Part shown: in pieces, positions 1 to 7,131 of the stretch
Position numbering within the stretch: the stretch's first letter is position 1
Layout of the letters: the number at the start of each line of letters is the position of its first letter
From: Terrabacter sp. MAHUQ-38
GTDB taxonomy: Bacteria > Actinomycetota > Actinomycetes > Actinomycetales > Dermatophilaceae
Direction of reading: 5' to 3'
Length of the DNA stretch: 64,000 nucleotides
Assembly (NCBI RefSeq): GCF_014518425.1
Contig: NZ_JACVCU010000002.1
Location: 868,001 to 932,000, forward strand
Position numbers and translations under genes: made by a program
The notes under the pieces: model-generated
What the model was told of the DNA's origin: nothing
Database searches by the model: none
What the model saw: the letters and a program-made list of their open reading frames with translations, nothing else

Positions 1-37
1 GCCGCCCCTCAACCGCCGAGGGGGAAATCGGTGCGTA

Positions 38-208
38 CGAAAGTGACCACTCGACGAGCGCGAGCCTCCCCGCGCGTACGAAAGTGACCACTCGACATGC
101 GCGAGGCCTCCCCGCGCGCGGACGAAAGTGACCACTCGACGTGCGCGAGGCCTCGCCGCGCGCGGACGAAAGTGACCACTCGACCGTCTGGTCGAGTGGT
201 CACTTTCG
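38..208. repeat. Short interspersed repeat array (REP-like), four direct copies plus one inverted
   Basis: The 18-bp word CGAAAGTGACCACTCGAC occurs exactly at 38-55, 79-96, 123-140 and 167-184, and its reverse complement lies at 191-208. Copy spacing is 41, 44 and 44 bp. The segments between copies resemble each other and carry a palindromic core (GCGAGGCCTCGC at 145-156, with decayed versions near 100 and 59). The array sits just 3' of tatB on the minus strand. The left edge lies near the window start, so more copies may exist outside. This looks like a degenerating REP-type array; no function can be assigned from sequence alone. Confidence 0.85.
167..208 (-). terminator. 18-bp stem hairpin downstream of tatB
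   Basis: The fourth repeat copy (167-184) pairs perfectly with the inverted copy (191-208) across a 6-nt loop. The hairpin begins 40 nt past the tatB stop, so it may end the sigE-rseA-htrA-tatB transcript or protect its 3' end. No T tract follows in either direction, which is common for actinobacterial terminators. Confidence 0.5.
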
Positions 209-247
209 TTCGGGGGAACTCGAGTCCCGTCGTGCCTTGTCGCGGGG

Positions 248-607
248 TCAGGTGGCTTCGCTGTCCCAGGGCGTTGGCAGGGACGGGTCGTGGCCACGTG
301 GCGTGCTGAGGGGCTTGTCGACGGTCGGCTCGGGCGCGATGTCGTCGTCGTCGGCCGGCGCCGCGAGGGCGTCGCGGACGATCTTGCGCGGGTCGTACTG
401 GCGCGGGTCGTAGGCTCTCCAGTCGACGTCCGAGAACTCCGGACCCATCTCGTCCTTGAGCTGCTGCTTGGCCCGGTCGGCCATCGTGCGGGCCTGCCGC
501 ACGAAGCGGCCGAACTTCGCGGCGTACTCGGGCAGTCGCTCGGGACCCAGGATGAGGATCGCGAGCAACCCGAGCAGGAGCAGCTCCCACCCGTTGATGT
601 CGAACAC
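248..607 (-). CDS. tatB: Sec-independent protein translocase protein TatB
   Basis: This 119-residue protein is a TatB subunit of the twin-arginine translocase, which helps recognise folded Tat substrates at the inner face of the membrane. Residues 5-22 form one short hydrophobic helix that ends in GPERLPEYA, the conserved TatA/B hinge with its Gly-Pro. An amphipathic helix rich in Arg and Lys follows (about 27-52), then an acidic and Pro-rich tail, as is usual in this family. The start is GTG at 607, preceded by GGAGG at a good distance. It is the last gene of the sigE-rseA-htrA-tatB set. The first residues (MFDINGWE) and the operon position favour TatB over TatA. Confidence 0.93.
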   Translation of the reverse strand: MFDINGWELLLLGLLAILILGPERLPEYAAKFGRFVRQARTMADRAKQQLKDEMGPEFSDVDWRAYDPRQYDPRKIVRDALAAPADDDDIAPEPTVDKPLSTPRGHDPSLPTPWDSEAT

Positions 608-663
608 AGTTCCTCCGCTTCCACGCGTTCCGGCGGCGCCATCCTACGGTGGCGGGCTGGGGC

Positions 664-2310
664 CTAGCTGGCCGGATCGGCTTCCAGCGTCATCCGCAGG
701 TCCAGCTGCTGCCCGTCACGCTCGACCCTGAGGCTCACGGTGTCGCCGACCGCCCGGGCGCGGATCGAGACGATGAGCTGGTCGGGCGTTCGGATGCGCT
801 TGCCCTCGAAGGCGACGATGACGTCGCCGGGCTTCACGCCGGCCTTCGCGGCAGGCCCGCCGGCGGTCACGGCATCGGGCGCGTCGATCACCTGCGCGCC
901 CTCGCCGGTGAACGTGCGGTCGAGCTTGACGCCGATGACCGGGTGCGTGGCCTTGCCGGTCGCGATGAGCTGGTCGGCGGTGCGGCGGGCCTGGTCGCTC
1001 GGGATGGCGAACCCGAGTCCGATGCTGCCGCCGGTGGCCCCGCTCGTGCCGGGCACGCGTGCGATGGCGCTGTTGACGCCGATGACCCTGCCGTCGAGGT
1101 CGAGCAGCGGGCCCCCGGAGTTGCCGGGGTTGATCGCCGCGTCGGTCTGGATCGCGTTGATGTAGGAAGCCTCGCTACCCTCGCCCGGGGTGACAGGGCG
1201 GTTCAGGGCGCTGACGATGCCGGTGGTCACGGTCTGGTCGAGCCCGAGCGGGGCGCCGACGGCGATGACCTGGTCACCGACGACGACCTTGTCGGACGGG
1301 CCGAGCTGGAGCGGGGTGAGGTCGGTGCGCTCGATCTTCAGCACGGCGAGGTCGTAGCTCGCGTCGCGTCCCACGATCGTCGCCTTCTCGGTGTCACCGT
1401 TGCTGAGCACGACCTCGATGTCGCCGCTTACCCCCGGCTCGACGACGTGGTTGTTGGTCAGGACGTGTCCCTTGGAGTCGATGACGAACCCGGAGCCGGT
1501 CGCGGACCCCTCGCTGCCGGCGTCGACCTTGATGGTCACGACGCTGGGCAGCACCTTCGCGGCGATGTTGGCGATCGAGCCGGGCGGGCGCTGCGTGGCC
1601 CCTGGACCGGGCTCGGGAAGGGTCGACACGCCCGTGTTGATGCGGTCCTCGGCGAGCTGGCCGGCCACCCCGCCGACCACGCCGGACAGCAGGCACAGGC
1701 CCACCACGGCCGCGACGACCCTGCCACGCCCCTTGCGCGGGCCGGCAGGTCGCGGCTCGTCGGTGAGCAGCACGCCGGGCGGCACGGGTTCGCCTGCGGC
1801 TGAGGGCTGCTCGCCCGCGGGCGCCTGCGGTACCGGGCCGGCGTATGCCGGGCCCGGCCCGAAGGGCCCGCTCGGCTGCGTCGTGGTCGCGCCGGGCTCG
1901 GCACCTGGTGCCGCAACCGCAGCGGGATCGGTCACGGGACCCGACGTCTGGGCGGGTGCGCTCGAGGTGACCGGCGCCTCGTCGGCGACCGGGGGCGCGT
2001 ACGCGGAGCGGTGGGCCTTTTCGGCGAGGGCGTCGGCGCGGTCGCTGCCCCACGAGGCGTCGGCCCGGGCCGGGACGCCGGCGCCGTCGGCCGGGTGCTC
2101 GCCGCCGAAGACGTCGAACCACGCGTCCTCGGACCGCGGAGCGGAGGGTGCCTGCGGGCCGGCCGGCACGGGTTGGCTGGGCGCCGGCTCACGAGGTATG
2201 GCCTGGGTGTCGTGCAGGTCGATGATGCCGGTCTGCTCCGGCTCGACCGCCCGCGTGGGCTCGGGAGGTGCCGTCGGCTCGGGGTCCGGCGTCCTCGGCT
2301 CGTCGCTCAT
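664..2310 (-). CDS. htrA: Membrane-anchored HtrA/DegP-type serine protease with PDZ domain
   Basis: This 548-residue protein is an envelope quality-control protease of peptidase family S1C. A long Pro/Ala-rich cytoplasmic segment (about 1-190) precedes one transmembrane helix near 195-215, which places the catalytic domain outside. The trypsin-like domain shows the full triad: His in LTNNHVV (about 287), Asp in DASYDLAVL (about 318) and Ser in NPGNSGGP (about 396). A C-terminal PDZ domain follows (about 455-540, with GGPAAKAGVKPGD). Its ATG overlaps the rseA stop by 4 bp (ATGA), indicating translational coupling. In mycobacteria the equivalent order is sigE-rseA-htrA-tatB, and the protease belongs to the extracytoplasmic stress response. 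That role is carried over here by synteny. Confidence 0.93.
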   Translation of the reverse strand: MSDEPRTPDPEPTAPPEPTRAVEPEQTGIIDLHDTQAIPREPAPSQPVPAGPQAPSAPRSEDAWFDVFGGEHPADGAGVPARADASWGSDRADALAEKAHRSAYAPPVADEAPVTSSAPAQTSGPVTDPAAVAAPGAEPGATTTQPSGPFGPGPAYAGPVPQAPAGEQPSAAGEPVPPGVLLTDEPRPAGPRKGRGRVVAAVVGLCLLSGVVGGVAGQLAEDRINTGVSTLPEPGPGATQRPPGSIANIAAKVLPSVVTIKVDAGSEGSATGSGFVIDSKGHVLTNNHVVEPGVSGDIEVVLSNGDTEKATIVGRDASYDLAVLKIERTDLTPLQLGPSDKVVVGDQVIAVGAPLGLDQTVTTGIVSALNRPVTPGEGSEASYINAIQTDAAINPGNSGGPLLDLDGRVIGVNSAIARVPGTSGATGGSIGLGFAIPSDQARRTADQLIATGKATHPVIGVKLDRTFTGEGAQVIDAPDAVTAGGPAAKAGVKPGDVIVAFEGKRIRTPDQLIVSIRARAVGDTVSLRVERDGQQLDLRMTLEADPAS

Positions 2311-2990
2311 GGACTCGATTGTGCCGAACCGACGTCCGAGACGCGGAGCGGGGCTGGCGCACCGGCGGCGCCGGGGGCCCTGTTGGAGGCGCGGGTCGCC
2401 ACGACCCAGTAGGGCACGTTGCCGGCACCGACGTCGGACCGGGGCTCACGCGTGACCGACGAGACACGGTTGCCGGGGATGACCGACCCACCGAAGTTGA
2501 CGGCGCTCACGGTGCTGGCCCCGAAGCTCGCGACCGGTGTGCGCGTCGCGGGCACGCGCGAACCGGGAACCGGCGACACCGTCAGGCCCCAGGCCGCAGC
2601 CACGGAGGCGCCGGCCGCGATCGAGGCCACGACCGCCGCACGCATCGGCGAGCGGTGCAGGGCAGGAGCGGTCGGGCGCACGGTGGGCACGGGGTCGTAG
2701 GACGGGGCGGACGGCATACGGAAGCCGAGGGGCGGCATCGGGATGCGGGGCCCGGTGCTCGCCGGGGCGGGCTCCAGTGGGGAGGTTGCCGCGAGCCCCA
2801 TGAGGGAGGTGCGCAGGCTCATCGGCACGCCGGTGTCGGCGCGGAGCGAGGCGACGATCCGTCGCTCCTGCTCGGCGGCGGCCCGGCACATGGCGCAGCA
2901 GACGAGGTGTCGGTCGTAGACGTGCAGCAGCGCCGGGGGCAGCGCGCGGTCGACGTAGGCGCGGACGTGGCTCTTGAGGTGCGGCGTCAC
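2307..2990 (-). CDS. rseA: Zinc-binding anti-sigma factor, RseA-like
   Basis: This 227-residue protein follows sigE and carries the ZAS signature His-x3-Cys-x2-Cys as H28, C32 and C35 (HLVCCAMC). That marks it as a redox- or zinc-dependent inhibitor of an ECF sigma factor. A weakly hydrophobic segment near 110-135 (AAVVASIAAGASVAAAWGL) could be a membrane anchor, but the call is uncertain. The frame is open further upstream, inside sigE. I chose GTG at 2990 because it lies just after the sigE stop and puts the ZAS motif at the usual distance from the N-terminus. The stop overlaps the htrA ATG. Gene order matches mycobacterial sigE-rseA-htrA-tatB. Confidence 0.88.
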   Translation of the reverse strand: MTPHLKSHVRAYVDRALPPALLHVYDRHLVCCAMCRAAAEQERRIVASLRADTGVPMSLRTSLMGLAATSPLEPAPASTGPRIPMPPLGFRMPSAPSYDPVPTVRPTAPALHRSPMRAAVVASIAAGASVAAAWGLTVSPVPGSRVPATRTPVASFGASTVSAVNFGGSVIPGNRVSSVTREPRSDVGAGNVPYWVVATRASNRAPGAAGAPAPLRVSDVGSAQSSP

Positions 2991-3009
2991 GTGATCACCC
3001 CCGCACCCA

Positions 3010-3666
3010 TCAGCGTGTGCTCGCGGCGACGCGACGGCCGGGGAGGCGCAGGCCCGCACGGGACGTGCGGGAGTCGGGCTTGCCGGCCGCCGACGCGACC
3101 GCCTCGGGCGCGCGGTGGGCGAGCGCCTCGCGCAGCTGCGCGCGACCACGGTGGATGCGCGAGCGGACCGTGCCCAGCTTGACGCCGAGCGTCGCGGAGA
3201 TCTCCTCGTAGGACAGACCCTCGATGTCACAGAGGACGACGGCCGCCCGGAACTCCGGCGCCAGGGCGTCGAGCGCGCGCTGCACGTCGTCGTCGAAACG
3301 GCCGTCGTGGTAGGTCTGCTCGGGGCCCTTCTCGGTGCTCGGGAGGCGGCCGGCGGCATCCTCCGGCAGCGCGTCGAAGCGGATCCGCTGCTTGCGGCGC
3401 ATCTTGTCGAGGAAGACGTTGGTCGTGATGCGGTGCAGCCAGCCCTCGAACGTGCCGGGCTGGTACGAGTGGAGCGAGCGGAAGACCCGGACGAACACGT
3501 CGTGCGTCAGGTCCTCGGCGTCGTGGGGGTTGCCCGTGAGGCGGTACGCCAGCCGATAGACGCGCGCCGAGTGCTGCTCGACGATCTCCTCCCAGGTGGG
3601 AGGAGTCCACGTCGAGTCGGCCTGCTCCACCGAGGTGGGAGAGGTGGACGTCACGCTGGTGCTCAC
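3010..3666 (-). CDS. sigE: ECF RNA polymerase sigma factor, SigE type
   Basis: This 218-residue protein has the two domains of an ECF sigma factor. Region 2 (about 28-95) includes [17 protein letters not shown] and the -10-recognising part [17 protein letters not shown]. Region 4 (about 130-185) includes [20 protein letters not shown], the -35-recognition helix-turn-helix. The start is GTG at 3666. Downstream genes encode its zinc anti-sigma factor, an HtrA protease and TatB, the arrangement of mycobacterial SigE, which answers cell-surface stress. A matching GGAAC-N17-CGTT promoter lies 40 bp upstream, so autoregulation is likely. The C-terminal 30 residues are basic and of unknown role. Confidence 0.93.
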   Translation of the reverse strand: MSTSVTSTSPTSVEQADSTWTPPTWEEIVEQHSARVYRLAYRLTGNPHDAEDLTHDVFVRVFRSLHSYQPGTFEGWLHRITTNVFLDKMRRKQRIRFDALPEDAAGRLPSTEKGPEQTYHDGRFDDDVQRALDALAPEFRAAVVLCDIEGLSYEEISATLGVKLGTVRSRIHRGRAQLREALAHRAPEAVASAAGKPDSRTSRAGLRLPGRRVAASTR

Positions 3667-3705
3667 TTGGGGCTGGGCCTTTCACGGGAAGGGTTCAACG
3701 ACAAG

Positions 3706-3731
3706 AACGCCGTCAATGCTGGTTTCGTTCC
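3706..3731 (-). promoter_or_regulatory. SigE-type (ECF) promoter of sigE
   Basis: On the minus strand GGAAC (3731-3727) and CGTT (3709-3706) are separated by 17 bp. This matches the known ECF/SigE promoter pattern (GGAAC, 16-19 bp, CGTT). It lies 39-65 bp upstream of the sigE start and points at it. The match is read directly; use by SigE is inferred. Confidence 0.7.
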
Positions 3732-3795
3732 CTCGATCGTGTCGTGCGGTGCTGTCCGGCCACCCGCCGGAACCTGTGGATCCGCTGTGGATCGG

Positions 3796-4254
3796 TCACG
3801 GCGCCTGGTCGCTGCACTCGCGAGGGGTGGCCTCGTGGTGGCGCCGGCCGTGCGTGCGCCGGTCCTCCTTCATCTCGGCCTCGTAGAGGTGCCGGCGTCC
3901 GTCGACGAGCTCGTTGCGGGCGGCGGCCTCGAGGTCCCTGAACGTCGCGTAGTAGCCGTCGTCGTACTCCTCGATGACCTGGAACGTCCACCGCCCCTCG
4001 AGGACGTTGCGCCCGACGAGCTCCGTCTGGAGCCGGTCTGCGAGGTCGACGTGACCGGCCGTGCGGAGCATCTCGACCGCCTCGCCGAGCGCGAGGTCGG
4101 CCGTGCCGGTCAGGCGGTGGAAGCGGTACAGGTGGCCCCGGGCGTCCTCGATCACCTCGAAGGCCTCGGACAGCTTTCCGAGCGCCTCGATGGTGGCGTC
4201 GTCGACACCCTCCGGGCGCCGGTGCTCCGGGGTCGGCACGTCGTTGTCATCCAT
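3796..4254 (-). CDS. Conserved protein of unknown function, 152 aa
   Basis: I do not recognise a named family. The 152-residue product is acidic in the middle and has a basic, His-rich tail. The central part (about 15-95) looks mostly helical (ATIEALGKLSEAFEVIEDA, LALGEAVEMLRTAGHVDLAD), followed by WTFQVIEEYDDGYYATFRD. The start ATG at 4254 is chosen because AAGGA lies about 8 nt upstream and sequence before it does not look coding. It lies upstream of sigE in the same direction and is divergent from the O-methyltransferase. No signal peptide or membrane helix is visible, so it is probably cytoplasmic. Confidence 0.75.
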   Translation of the reverse strand: MDDNDVPTPEHRRPEGVDDATIEALGKLSEAFEVIEDARGHLYRFHRLTGTADLALGEAVEMLRTAGHVDLADRLQTELVGRNVLEGRWTFQVIEEYDDGYYATFRDLEAAARNELVDGRRHLYEAEMKEDRRTHGRRHHEATPRECSDQAP

Positions 4255-4313
4255 GAGCCGATCCTTACCCCTTCCGGGGCGACGGCGTGCCGAATCCACC
4301 CGGTTCGTCACAG

Positions 4314-4319
4314 TAGGGT
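4314..4319 (+). promoter_or_regulatory. -10 box (TAGGGT) for a leaderless O-methyltransferase mRNA
   Basis: TAGGGT ends 7 nt before the ATG at 4327, and no ribosome-binding site lies between. Transcription would start at or next to the A of the ATG, so the mRNA is probably leaderless. Confidence 0.55.
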
Positions 4320-4326
4320 GACGACC

Positions 4327-4950
4327 ATGAGCACCCAGAAGGTCGCCGCATGGTCGCACGCCGAGGAGTTCGTCGCCGCGAGCGAGCACGTCGAGGAGGC
4401 GAGCCGCCGCGGCGAGGAGCTCGGCGCCCAGCCCGTCGGCAACGGTGTCGGCGCCGCGCTACAGGTGCTCGCGGCCGCGACGGGTGCCAAGGCCGTCATG
4501 GAGATCGGCACGGGTGCCGGCGCGTCCGGCCTGTGGCTGCTCGGCGGCATGCCGGCCGACGGCATCCTCACGACGATCGACCTCGAGACCGAGCACCAGC
4601 GCGCGGCCCGCGAGGCCTTCGCGGCCGCCGGGATCGCCCACCAGCGCACCCGCGTCATCGCCGGTCGGGCGCTCGAGGTGCTCCCCCGTATGACCGATGC
4701 CGCCTACGACCTTGTCGTCGTCGACGCCGACAAGGAGGAGTACCCCGACTACCTCACGCAGGCCACCCGCCTGCTCCGGCCCGGCGGCACCCTCGTGCTC
4801 ACGTGGAGCGACAAGGAGTCCGACCCGGCCAACCGCGACGCCGAGACGCGCACGCTGCGTGACGTCGGGCGCACCATCCTCGCCCACGACCAGTTCACCG
4901 TGGCGCTGCTTCCCGTGGGCGAGGGCCTGCTCGTCGCCGTCAAGCGTTGA
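4327..4950 (+). CDS. O-methyltransferase (class I, SAM-dependent)
   Basis: This 207-residue enzyme has the layout of the catechol/caffeoyl-CoA O-methyltransferase family. SAM-binding motif I is MEIGTGAGASGLWLL (about 58-72). The acidic residue after strand 2 is in TIDLETEH. The metal/substrate strand is DLVVVDADKEEYPDYL (about 130-145), and LLRPGGTLVLTW follows. The substrate cannot be read from sequence. It is divergent from the 152-aa gene and sigE. Mycobacterium tuberculosis has a methyltransferase (Rv1220c) next to sigE, so the neighbourhood is conserved. The start ATG at 4327 fits both the family N-terminus and the leaderless -10 box. Confidence 0.88.
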   Translation: MSTQKVAAWSHAEEFVAASEHVEEASRRGEELGAQPVGNGVGAALQVLAAATGAKAVMEIGTGAGASGLWLLGGMPADGILTTIDLETEHQRAAREAFAAAGIAHQRTRVIAGRALEVLPRMTDAAYDLVVVDADKEEYPDYLTQATRLLRPGGTLVLTWSDKESDPANRDAETRTLRDVGRTILAHDQFTVALLPVGEGLLVAVKR

Positions 4951-4962
4951 CACGGTCCGGAC

Positions 4963-4996
4963 GCGTATGCCGTCCGGCCGGCCGGACGGCATACGC
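4963..4996. terminator. 34-bp perfect palindrome between convergent genes
   Basis: Positions 4963-4979 and 4980-4996 are exact reverse complements with no loop. The arms begin GCGTATGCC and end GGCATACGC. The element lies 12 bp after the O-methyltransferase stop and about 70 bp after the stop of the convergent DUF3117 gene, so it probably terminates both transcripts. Confidence 0.7.
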
Positions 4997-5067
4997 CCTC
5001 TCGCCGGTGACGCGAACGGCCCCCGACCGGATGGTCGGGGGCCGTCTAACCTGGATCGGGTGAAGGG

Positions 5068-5241
5068 TCAGCTGACGCCGTCACAACCCTGGATCGCGTC
5101 ACGCAGAGCTGCAGCCTCGTCGGGGGTCATCTCGACAACGAGACGCCCGCCGCCCTCAAGGGGCATCCGCAACACGATGCCGCGGCCCTCCTTGACGACC
5201 TCGAGCGGTCCGTCGCCGGTCCTCGGCTTCATTGCTGCCAT
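5068..5241 (-). CDS. DUF3117 family protein, 57 aa
   Basis: This short gene encodes a 57-residue protein that begins MAAMKPRTGDGPLEVVKEG and ends DAIQGCDGVS. It matches the small, strongly conserved actinobacterial DUF3117 family, whose function is unknown. It has no membrane segment. The pattern of short strands and one helix (TPDEAAALRDAIQG) suggests a compact soluble domain. The ATG at 5241 is preceded by a purine-rich AAGGGGAA. It converges on the O-methyltransferase and is divergent from the enoyl-CoA hydratase gene, with 151 bp between starts. Confidence 0.85.
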   Translation of the reverse strand: MAAMKPRTGDGPLEVVKEGRGIVLRMPLEGGGRLVVEMTPDEAAALRDAIQGCDGVS

Positions 5242-5392
5242 GGTTCCCCTTCCCTAGGAATCCTCGGTCTTTGGTCCCATTATTCCGTGTCTCGTTTGCG
5301 AGACCTAATTGGGGATGTGACCGAAGGCACCCCGTGGCACGTGACGGGTGCCACGCTTCCCCGAGGGGACAGATTGGGACAGAGTGGCGGCC

Positions 5393-6229
5393 ATGACGCA
5401 GACCCCCGAGACGCCTGAGACGCCCGACTTCCCCGAGGCGCCCGACGCCCCGCTCCTCGTCGAGGTCGACGACGGCATCGCCTGGCTCCGGCTCAACCGG
5501 CCCGACGCCATGAACAGCCTCGACAACGCCCTCAAGGGCGCGCTCGTCGCCGCGCTGCACGACGTCGGCGAGGACCCGGCCGTGCGGTGTGTCGTGCTCA
5601 CGGGGTCGGGTCGCGCGTTCTGCGTCGGGCAGGACCTCAAGGAGCACGTGCGCAACCTCGGCGACCCCACCTCGACGCTCGCGACGACGGTCACCGACCA
5701 CTACAACCGGATCGTCACGTCGCTCGCGACGATGAACAAGCCGGTCATCGCGGCGATCAACGGGGTCGCGGCGGGGGCGGGACTCAGCTTCGCCCTGGCG
5801 TGCGACTTCCGTGTCGCGTCGGACCGCGCGGGGCTCAACACGTCGTTCGCGGGCATCGCACTCTCGTGCGACTCGGGCGCGTCGTGGACCCTTCCCCGGC
5901 TCGTCGGGCCCGCCCGCGCCAAGGAGCTGCTCCTCCTGCCGCGCACGGTGGGCGCCGACGAGGCACTCGCTCTCGGCCTCGTGACGAAGGTCGTACCTGC
6001 CCACGAGCTCGATGCGGCCGTCGCCGACCTCGCGCGGACGCTGGCCGACGGTCCCACCCTCGCGTACGGCTCGATCCGCCGTGCGGTCGCCTACTCCGCG
6101 AGCGCCGACCTCGCCGACGCGCTCGCCAACGAGGCCGAGCTCATGGCCCTCACCGGTCGGAGCAGCGACCACCGGGCCGCGGTCGACGCGTTCCTGGCCA
6201 AGGACAAGCCGACCTACAGCGGTACCTGA
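5393..6229 (+). CDS. Enoyl-CoA hydratase/isomerase family protein (PaaG-like)
   Basis: This 278-residue protein is a crotonase-fold enzyme. The first oxyanion-hole segment is AFCVGQDLKEH (about 80-90) and the second is AINGVAAGAGLSFALACDF (about 120-138). The stretch after it, IALSCDSGASWTLPRLVG, resembles PaaG and related isomerases more than classical hydratases, where a Glu would be expected. The exact reaction (acyl-CoA hydratase or isomerase of fatty or aromatic acid breakdown) stays open. A Pro/Thr-rich tail of about 25 residues precedes the core. I placed the start at ATG 5393; GTG 5384 in frame is an alternative. Confidence 0.85.
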   Translation: MTQTPETPETPDFPEAPDAPLLVEVDDGIAWLRLNRPDAMNSLDNALKGALVAALHDVGEDPAVRCVVLTGSGRAFCVGQDLKEHVRNLGDPTSTLATTVTDHYNRIVTSLATMNKPVIAAINGVAAGAGLSFALACDFRVASDRAGLNTSFAGIALSCDSGASWTLPRLVGPARAKELLLLPRTVGADEALALGLVTKVVPAHELDAAVADLARTLADGPTLAYGSIRRAVAYSASADLADALANEAELMALTGRSSDHRAAVDAFLAKDKPTYSGT

Positions 6230-6266
6230 GCCACGCCTGCTCAGTGTCGCTGTCGGTGTGCGGGGC

Positions 6267-6272
6267 TAGCGT
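6267..6272 (+). promoter_or_regulatory. -10 box (TAGCGT) before the DinB-like gene
   Basis: TAGCGT ends 6 nt before the ATG at 6279, which fits a leaderless transcript. The intervening CGAGGA could also serve as a weak ribosome site in a longer mRNA. Confidence 0.45.
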
Positions 6273-6278
6273 CGAGGA

Positions 6279-7028
6279 ATGGCACCGGAGTTCCGCGACC
6301 AAGACCTCAGCGACGCCGTCTTCCGCGACGTGGACCTCAGCCGCGCGACGTTCCGTGAGGGCGTCCTCTCGGGGGCCCGGATGATCGGGGTGGTCGCCGT
6401 CGGCATGGAGATCGACGGGCTCGTGCAGGACCTCGTCGTCAACGAGGTCGAGGTGACGGCATACGTCGAGGCCGAGCTCGACCGGCGCCACCCGGAGCGC
6501 CTGCTGATGCGCTCGGAGGAACCGGCAGGTCTCCGTGAGGCCTGGTCGTGGCTGTTGCGCCACTGGGACGAGACCGCGGCGCGCGTGGCGGCGCTGCCCG
6601 AAGCGGACCAGCACCGAGGCGTTGACGACGAGTGGTCGGCGCTGGAGACGATGCGCCACCTCGTCTTCGTCACCGATGCGTGGTTCACCCGGGCGGTCCT
6701 CGGACGGGCCGGTGCCTTCCACGCGATCGGACTGCCATCCGGGTTCGTGCCGCACCAGCCCGAGATGGGGATCGACCCCACGGCGTCGCCGAGCCTCGAC
6801 GAGGTGCTCGAGGTGCGGCTGCGGCAGCGCACCGAGGTCGGCGACTTCCTGGCCACGGTGACGCCTGATGACTTCGCGCAGCGCGGGTGGGACGCGACCG
6901 AGCGGGGCTGGCCGCTCGACCCGACCGAGCGCACGATCCTCGAGTGCCTGCACACGCTGCTCGACGAGGAGTGGGCGCACCGCCGCTTCTGCGAGCGTGA
7001 CCTCGACCGGCTCGCCGCGGAGGGCTGA
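6279..7028 (+). CDS. DinB-like four-helix protein with N-terminal pentapeptide-like repeats
   Basis: The 249-residue product starts with short pentapeptide-type repeats (FRDQDLSDAVFRDVDLSRAT, residues 5-24). A DinB-like helical domain follows (about 75-245). This domain has spaced histidines in ALETMRHLVFVTDAW and LHTLLDEEWAHRRF that could bind a metal. DinB-fold proteins include mycothiol-dependent transferases, which suits a mycothiol-producing host, but nothing here proves that activity. Genes of this type are common in actinobacteria. It converges on the mannosyltransferase gene, with 103 bp between the stops. Confidence 0.8.
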   Translation: MAPEFRDQDLSDAVFRDVDLSRATFREGVLSGARMIGVVAVGMEIDGLVQDLVVNEVEVTAYVEAELDRRHPERLLMRSEEPAGLREAWSWLLRHWDETAARVAALPEADQHRGVDDEWSALETMRHLVFVTDAWFTRAVLGRAGAFHAIGLPSGFVPHQPEMGIDPTASPSLDEVLEVRLRQRTEVGDFLATVTPDDFAQRGWDATERGWPLDPTERTILECLHTLLDEEWAHRRFCERDLDRLAAEG

Positions 7029-7131
7029 TCGGGCGCGAGGGCGCGCGACGGCTGTCGCTGGGACGCATCGGGTGCCCCATCAGACGCCAGATCTCGCGCT
7101 CTCTATGGTGCGCGGACCCGGCTGAGCCACG

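Noticed and set aside
38-208. Possible CRISPR array at the left edge
   Set aside because: Repeat spacing is regular, but the spacers are near copies of each other and one repeat is inverted. CRISPR spacers should be unrelated. No cas gene is present.
9-590. 193-codon minus-strand frame covering the repeat array and tatB
   Set aside because: tatB is clearly coded in another frame, and the frame's 3' part is only a translation of the repeats.
649-1803. Long open frame antisense to htrA (384 codons)
   Set aside because: It has no ribosome site, shows no domain, and mirrors the codon pattern of htrA. High GC content produces such frames on the opposite strand.
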